A DNA stretch of 64,000 bases, from NCBI GenBank assembly GCA_901472405.1, contig LR590463.1:496001-560000 (forward strand), written 5' to 3'. A program made the position numbers and the translations under genes. Shown here piece after piece: positions 59,259-64,000 of the stretch (positions are counted from its first letter, which is position 1; the number at the start of each line of letters is the position of its first letter). Under the pieces are notes generated by a model. The model did not search any database and was not told where the DNA came from. It saw only the letters and a list, made by a program, of their open reading frames with translations. This DNA comes from Serratia rubidaea. Lineage in GTDB: Bacteria > Pseudomonadota > Gammaproteobacteria > Enterobacterales > Enterobacteriaceae.

Positions 59259-60652
59259 TTCTTTTGATGAAAGCTCAGAATAAGGCCGTCTGCTGGTCCG
59301 CCGCGCTGGCGGGCGCACTGCGCTGTGCGCTGACATTGGCCGGGATTTTCCTGGCGCACTGCAGCTATGCGCAGGAAATTTATATGAACCCAGGCGCGAC
59401 GCAAAATATTCAGGTTAAGGGCGATATCGATACGGTCTTTATCTCGGCCCCTGAGGTTGTCGACTATGAAGTCATTGGCGACCGCGGGCTGATTATTTAT
59501 GCGCGCGACAGCGGGCGCGCCGAGCTGGTGGCGTTTGATAAGGATGGCGAACAAATTATGAAGGCGACGCTGGTGGTGGATGCGCTGCTGAGCGAACTGC
59601 AAAAGCATATTACCGAAATCGCGCCGGACAGCCAGGTCACCATCCAGAAAATGGGCAAAAGCTACGTCATCAGCGGCACCGTGGCGACAGAAGAGGACCG
59701 CGACAAAGTGTATCAAATCGTCGGGGAGGGCGTGGGCGCCCAGCAACAGGTCACGAAAAAAGAGATCGCCGATGTCAGCGGCAACAGCGGCGGCGGCGGA
59801 GAAGGGCAAAATGGCAGCAACTGGCTCAATGAGGTGGTTTATAAGGGGGTGATCAATAAGCTGCAGCTGCCGTCGACCAATCAGGTCAACGTCAAGCTGT
59901 CGGTGGTGGAGGTGACCAAGGACTTTACCGATAACGTCGGGATCGACTGGTCAACCGTCGGTTCGGCGACCGGCACCTTCCGTTTTATTAAATTCGACGC
60001 CAATACCCTGACCGGTCTGGTGCACGCCATCAGCAATGACTCGGTGGCGCGGGTGCTGGCGGAGCCGAACCTCTCGGTGCTGTCCGGCGAAACGGCTGAA
60101 TTTCTGGTTGGCGGTGAGATTCCGGTCGTCACCACCTCCAACAATAACGGCACCAACGTGCAGTACAAGGAATTCGGCATCAAGCTCAATGTCGGCGCCA
60201 AGGTCAGCAGCAGCAACCGTATCCGCATCATGCTGGGCGAAGAGGTCAGCAACGTCGACGACACCTTCAGCACCTCCGCCGGCAACAGTTTCCCCACCTT
60301 CCAGACGCGCCGGGCGCGCACCACCGTGGAACTGGCGGACGGCGAGAGTTTCCTGCTCGGCGGTCTGATCAGCAGTAACGAACGCGAGGCGTTGTCCAGG
60401 GTGCCGTTTATCGGCGACGTGCCGATTCTGGGCGCGCTGTTCCGCAATGCCAGTACGTCACGCAAACGTGGAGAACTGATGGTGGTGGCGACCGTGAATC
60501 TGGTGAAGCCCGTCGGCGCACGGGACGTGGTGTTGCCTGATTTTCAGCGCAGTTCTACCTGGGCGCGTTTTTTCAACGTTGACGGCATCAGCAATCTGCG
60601 CGACCGCAAGCTGGCCCAGGAGTTTATTGAACAGGGAGGATTTATTAAATGA
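59255..60652 (+). CDS. rcpA: Tad secretin RcpA/CpaC
   Basis: 465 residues. GTG 59255 overlaps the rcpC stop; ATG 59267 (MKAQNKAVCW) is the alternative start. A signal peptide (SAALAGALRCALTLAGIFLA...SYAQE), a BON-like/pilus-secretin N-domain (VKGDIDTVFISAPEVVDYEV) and the secretin core (LAEPNLSVLSGETAEFLVGG and FLLGGLISSNEREALSRVPF) are visible. It forms the outer-membrane channel for the Flp pilus. Confidence 0.93.
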   Translation: MILLMKAQNKAVCWSAALAGALRCALTLAGIFLAHCSYAQEIYMNPGATQNIQVKGDIDTVFISAPEVVDYEVIGDRGLIIYARDSGRAELVAFDKDGEQIMKATLVVDALLSELQKHITEIAPDSQVTIQKMGKSYVISGTVATEEDRDKVYQIVGEGVGAQQQVTKKEIADVSGNSGGGGEGQNGSNWLNEVVYKGVINKLQLPSTNQVNVKLSVVEVTKDFTDNVGIDWSTVGSATGTFRFIKFDANTLTGLVHAISNDSVARVLAEPNLSVLSGETAEFLVGGEIPVVTTSNNNGTNVQYKEFGIKLNVGAKVSSSNRIRIMLGEEVSNVDDTFSTSAGNSFPTFQTRRARTTVELADGESFLLGGLISSNEREALSRVPFIGDVPILGALFRNASTSRKRGELMVVATVNLVKPVGARDVVLPDFQRSSTWARFFNVDGISNLRDRKLAQEFIEQGGFIK

Positions 60653-61125
60653 AAACGCTGTGTTGCCTGTTATTGGCGGTCGTTGCATTGGCATCGGCCG
60701 CCCATGCCGAGTCATGGCGTATGCCGCGCGTTGATGAGCGTCAACTGCAATTAAGCGATACCGGCCAGGTTGCGCTGGAGATTATGGCCGGGCAGATCCT
60801 GTCGCTGACCGGCCCGCGTTTCTCGGGCAGCATCCGGTTGGTCTGGGTCGACGACGGTTTTGCCAGCAGCGCCAGAATGTTGCGCAGCATGCTGATTGGC
60901 AAAGGCATCGCGCCGGAACGGGTGGTGCTGGCGCCGGAAAGCGGCGGCTACCAACGGCAGGCCGTCAGCGGGCTGGAGATCAGAATCCGTCAGATTGTGC
61001 TGCGCTTACCGGACTGTCATTACGCCGAGCAAAATTATCGCTTTGACTATCGCGATGACCTGGGGTGCGCGCTGAACAATACCCGCAGCGCCATTATTAG
61101 CAATCCGAACAAGTTTTATTTTTAA
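60649..61125 (+). CDS. rcpB: Tad periplasmic protein RcpB-like
   Basis: 158 residues with a signal peptide (CCLLLAVVALASAAHA). The mature part has an OmpA-like flavour (LVWVDDGFASSARMLRSMLI, GIAPERVVL) and a C-terminal pair of cysteines (LPDCHY, LGCALNN). It overlaps the rcpA stop by four bases (ATGA). Position between secretin and TadZ matches rcpB, thought to gate or stabilise the secretin. The family assignment rests mainly on synteny. Confidence 0.7.
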   Translation: MKTLCCLLLAVVALASAAHAESWRMPRVDERQLQLSDTGQVALEIMAGQILSLTGPRFSGSIRLVWVDDGFASSARMLRSMLIGKGIAPERVVLAPESGGYQRQAVSGLEIRIRQIVLRLPDCHYAEQNYRFDYRDDLGCALNNTRSAIISNPNKFYF

Positions 61126-61130
61126 GGATA

Positions 61131-62252
61131 ATGACGATGCTGTTATTCCCCCAACAGAAAGAAGAAAAATCGGCGCAGACGGATAAGGTCTTTTATATCC
61201 TTTCCGCGCGTGACGCAGTGAATAAACAATTAACTCAGCAGCTCAGCCAGGCCGGTTTCAACAAGGTGGAGACGGTGACCTGGGCGCCGGGGCAGCCGAG
61301 CGACATGACGCTCTCCTCCCACGCCTGGGGCGTGATTATTGATATCGGCGCGCTGCAGCAGGCTGACGATATTGTCCTGTCGATTCAGGGCATCGTACCG
61401 CGCGGCGTCTGGTGCTGCGCGGTGGGCGACAGCGACTCCATCTCGCTGGCGCAGGCGTTCGCCCGCCACGGCGTTCACTATTTCTATCTGCATGCGCAGG
61501 CGGATGAACTGGTGCAGGCCGCCGCCGCGGGCACCGCGGCGAAGGTGCGGCGCGCGTCGGTCAATATCGGCATTCTGGGCTGTAAGGGCGGTATCGGCAA
61601 CACCACGATCGCCTATCAGCTGGTGAATCGTTTGGTGCAGCTACGCCAGAAACCGACGCTGTTTATCCAGGGGAAATCCGGTTCACGCGATCTTGATCTG
61701 CTGTTCGATAAAAAGTTTACCCAGAGCCTGATGCCCATCAGCCGGTATCTGGACGCGATGAGCTGGACGGACGCGAGCTTCCCGGATCTCGACAGTGAAT
61801 CCTTTGAAAAATATAACTTCGTTATTTTTGAAGAGTCGATCAACTCCGCCGACAAGGAACAGCTGCGGCGCATCGTCGAGCGCACCTCCTGCCTGATTCT
61901 GATGCTGGACCGCTCCATGTCGTCGGTGCGGACGGTGCGACAGATCGCCGAAATCCACGATGTTATCTGCCGGACGCAAAATACGCCGCGGCGTCTGTTT
62001 ATTTGCCTGAACGACAGCCGTCCGGTGACCTCGGAGATGCTGGGGATAGAGGACCTGCAGCTGTTGCTGGGGCGCAAGGTGGATATTGTTTTTCCCTGGC
62101 GCAATGCGCGCACGGACACCCGCTTCTCCGCGCTGAGATTCCGGCCGAAAAAAGAGCAGTTGGAAACGCTGCTGCAGCAGGTGTTGGGCGAATTTCCTCA
62201 GCCGAAAGGCCCGCGTTTTCGCTGGTTACCGGAAATAAAAAGGAGGTCGTAA
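61131..62252 (+). CDS. tadZ: Tad localisation ATPase-like protein TadZ/CpaE
   Basis: 373 residues. The N-terminal ~130 residues are a receiver-like domain without a clear phospho-acceptor. The C-terminal ParA/MinD-like domain has a deviant Walker A box, GCKGGIGNTTIAY (Lys152, with Asn where the catalytic lysine would be), followed by LFIQGKSGSRDLDLLF. Loss of the signature residues is common in TadZ, which marks the pole or assembly site rather than acting as a strong ATPase. It is directly upstream of tadA. Confidence 0.88.
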   Translation: MTMLLFPQQKEEKSAQTDKVFYILSARDAVNKQLTQQLSQAGFNKVETVTWAPGQPSDMTLSSHAWGVIIDIGALQQADDIVLSIQGIVPRGVWCCAVGDSDSISLAQAFARHGVHYFYLHAQADELVQAAAAGTAAKVRRASVNIGILGCKGGIGNTTIAYQLVNRLVQLRQKPTLFIQGKSGSRDLDLLFDKKFTQSLMPISRYLDAMSWTDASFPDLDSESFEKYNFVIFEESINSADKEQLRRIVERTSCLILMLDRSMSSVRTVRQIAEIHDVICRTQNTPRRLFICLNDSRPVTSEMLGIEDLQLLLGRKVDIVFPWRNARTDTRFSALRFRPKKEQLETLLQQVLGEFPQPKGPRFRWLPEIKRRS

Positions 62253-63533
62253 ATGGATATGAGCATTGAGCTACAGGAAATATTGCGTGAAGGCGTCATC
62301 AAGAATATCGAAATTAATAAACTCGAACATCTGATGCATGACCGCAGCCAGCTATTGGTGGAGATGAACCGGCTGCTGGAGCGGGTGATAGAGCAGCAGA
62401 ACCTCTATCTGAACGGCCACGATCAGCAGCGTATGGCGGAGTGTATGGCGGATGAAATCATGGGGTTCGGCCCGATGCGTCCGCTGCTGGAAGACGACAC
62501 CGTCAACGATATTCTGGTCAACGGCCCGGAAAAAATCTTCGTCGAGCGGCGCGGCAAACTGGAGCAGACGGAGCTGCGGTTTATCAACAACGCCCAACTG
62601 ACGGATATCGCCAAACGTCTGGTGCAGCGGGTCGGCCGTCGCCTGGATGAAAGCCAGCCGCTGGTGGACGCCCGTCTGCCGGACGGCAGCCGTCTGAACG
62701 TCGCCATCCAGCCGATTGCGCTGGACGGCACCGCGATCTCCATCCGTAAGTTCGGCAAGAGCAATATTGAGCTGGAGGATCTGATCCGCTTCGGTGCCAT
62801 GAGCGGTCAGATGGCCAACTTTCTGATTATCGCCGCCCGCTGCCGGTTGAACATCATTATTTCCGGCGGTACCGGCTCAGGGAAAACCACGCTGCTGAAC
62901 GCCCTGTCCAAATATATCGATCCGACGGAGCGCATCATCACCATGGAGGATGCGGCGGAGCTGCGTCTGATGCAGCCGCATGTGCTGCGGATGGAAACTC
63001 GTCTGGCGGGGGTGGAGAACACCGGGCAGGTGACGATGCGCGCGCTGCTGATCAACTCCCTGAGGATGCGACCGGATCGCATTATTGTCGGCGAGTGCCG
63101 CGGCGAGGAGTCGTTTGAAATGCTGCAGGCGATGAATACCGGCCACGATGGCTCCATGTCGACGCTGCACGCCAATAACCCGCGCGATGCCATTTCGCGT
63201 CTGGAAAATATGGTGATGATGGCGGGGATGAATATTCCTATTGATTCCATCCGGCGCAATATTGTTTCCGCCATCAATATCGTTATTCAGTCGACGAGAT
63301 TAAATGATGGTTCGCGAAAAATAATGAACATTAGTGAGGTAATGGGCATTGAAGGCGACCGCGTTATTCTTCAGGATATTTTTTCCTTCCAAAGCCAGTC
63401 GGAACGTGATGAACAGGGAAGAATACAGGGAGAGTTTGTGAATCACGGTCTGCTGATGCGCTCTGCCGTGATGCGTAACGCCATTATGTTTAATTTAAAC
63501 GAAGAGTTAAAACAAATTTTCGGCATGGAGTAG
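62253..63533 (+). CDS. tadA: Tad pilus assembly ATPase TadA/CpaF
   Basis: 426 residues; hexameric secretion ATPase that powers Flp pilus assembly. The N-terminal helical domain is typical of CpaF, followed by the Walker A motif ISGGTGSGKTTLLNAL near residue 205, the Asp box (ITMEDAAELRL), the Walker B region RPDRIIVGECRGEES and the His box (GHDGSMSTLHANNPRDA). The start at 62253 immediately follows the tadZ stop. GGAGG upstream. Confidence 0.96.
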   Translation: MDMSIELQEILREGVIKNIEINKLEHLMHDRSQLLVEMNRLLERVIEQQNLYLNGHDQQRMAECMADEIMGFGPMRPLLEDDTVNDILVNGPEKIFVERRGKLEQTELRFINNAQLTDIAKRLVQRVGRRLDESQPLVDARLPDGSRLNVAIQPIALDGTAISIRKFGKSNIELEDLIRFGAMSGQMANFLIIAARCRLNIIISGGTGSGKTTLLNALSKYIDPTERIITMEDAAELRLMQPHVLRMETRLAGVENTGQVTMRALLINSLRMRPDRIIVGECRGEESFEMLQAMNTGHDGSMSTLHANNPRDAISRLENMVMMAGMNIPIDSIRRNIVSAINIVIQSTRLNDGSRKIMNISEVMGIEGDRVILQDIFSFQSQSERDEQGRIQGEFVNHGLLMRSAVMRNAIMFNLNEELKQIFGME

Positions 63534-63536
63534 CGA

Positions 63537-64000
63537 ATGCCCTATTTGATTCTGGTACTTGGCCTGGCGCTTTTACTGGTGAATTACTATCGCCTGAAAA
63601 AGCTGTCCGGCTCAATTAGCGTTGCGCATGAGACGGCCAATGCGCGTCCCTCGCTGCTGCAGAGGCATCTAAAACCTTTATGGCGGGAATGGCAGCGGTA
63701 CGCGCTGGGCAATGGCACCTGGCGGGGGCGTAAAGGAGCCGTCACCGCCTCTATCGTTGTCGCGCTGCTGCTGTTGCTGAATGCCAACTGGCTCGGCTTC
63801 AGTCTGGCGTTTTTTTTTACCGGCCGTCTTGCTGAGCGTGTTCTACGCGCAGATCAGCATCGGCCGCGCGCTGCGCCGCCGCTATTTTGACAACCGCTTC
63901 CCGGAGGTGCTGGCGGTGATTAACGCCGCCATCTCGGCGGGGAACAGTATTCACCAGGCGCTGCACCGCTGCGGCGACGGGGTGGACGGCGAGCTGGGCG
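63537..64000 (+). CDS. tadB: Tad inner-membrane platform protein TadB (partial, one frame break)
   Basis: The 5' part of tadB, cut by the window end. It starts at 63537 (MPYLILVLGLALLLVNYY), three bases after tadA. A T9 run at 63810-63818 should be T8; corrected, the frame reads AFFLPAVLLSVFYAQISIGR and on to FPEVLAVINAAISAGNSIHQ, the start of the GspF/TadB type II secretion F domain. tadC and further genes are expected beyond the window. Confidence 0.88.

Overview
The window looks like chromosomal DNA of an enterobacterium, most likely Serratia or a close relative. The evidence is the gene order pyrI/pyrB/argI, rraB, miaE, yjgM, valS, holC, pepA, lptF, lptG, the high GC content of the core genes, and a perfect enterobacterial leuX tRNA. 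The genus is inferred from content; no database was searched.

Layout. 1-3.3 kb: the end of an unrecognised gene, then a one-module NRPS-like reductase. 3.5-18.4 kb: conserved housekeeping block (ridA, pyrI, pyrB with its pyrL attenuator, argI with paired ARG boxes, rraB, miaE, a GMC oxidoreductase, yjgM, valS, holC, pepA, lptF, lptG). 18.4-29.5 kb: a complete choline trimethylamine-lyase microcompartment operon of the GRM2/type II kind (three BMC-H genes, cutF, a BMC-P gene, cutO, cutC, cutD, an extended BMC-H gene, pduL, a flavoprotein-like gene, two SMR transporters). Just upstream of it, reading the same way, are a CadC-like membrane regulator and a FidL-like partner with an FNR-type box. 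31.6-34.8 kb: a sugar-acid module (GntP permease, DenD-like dehydrogenase, DeoR regulator). 35.2-45.5 kb: an AT-rich genomic island in leuX, with a P4-type integrase, an IS3-family remnant, a ribbon-helix-helix/EVE-like protein with repeated operators, a type III restriction-modification system and an acetyltransferase preceded by a heptanucleotide repeat. 45.5-55.8 kb: an accessory zone with an HNH endonuclease, predicted T6SS immunity lipoproteins, a zincin-type candidate effector, a free-standing colicin-D-type tRNase toxin with its immunity protein and, in the middle, an amino-alcohol module (APC permease, APH-fold kinase, PLP phospho-lyase/aminotransferase, AraC regulator). 56.9-64 kb: a Flp/Tad pilus locus, cut by the window end in tadB.

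How parts may work together. Choline (cut operon) and, by inference, ethanolamine or a similar amino alcohol (permease, kinase, phospho-lyase) are both broken down to short aldehydes. The two modules use different chemistry and different regulators.

Quality caveat. At least 26 single-base indels interrupt otherwise intact genes, including essential ones (valS, lptG) and pyrB/argI. In every affected gene complete in the window, restoring one base per site gives a full-length reading frame whose length is a multiple of three. I treat these as sequence errors, annotate the genes at full length, and state where each frame breaks.
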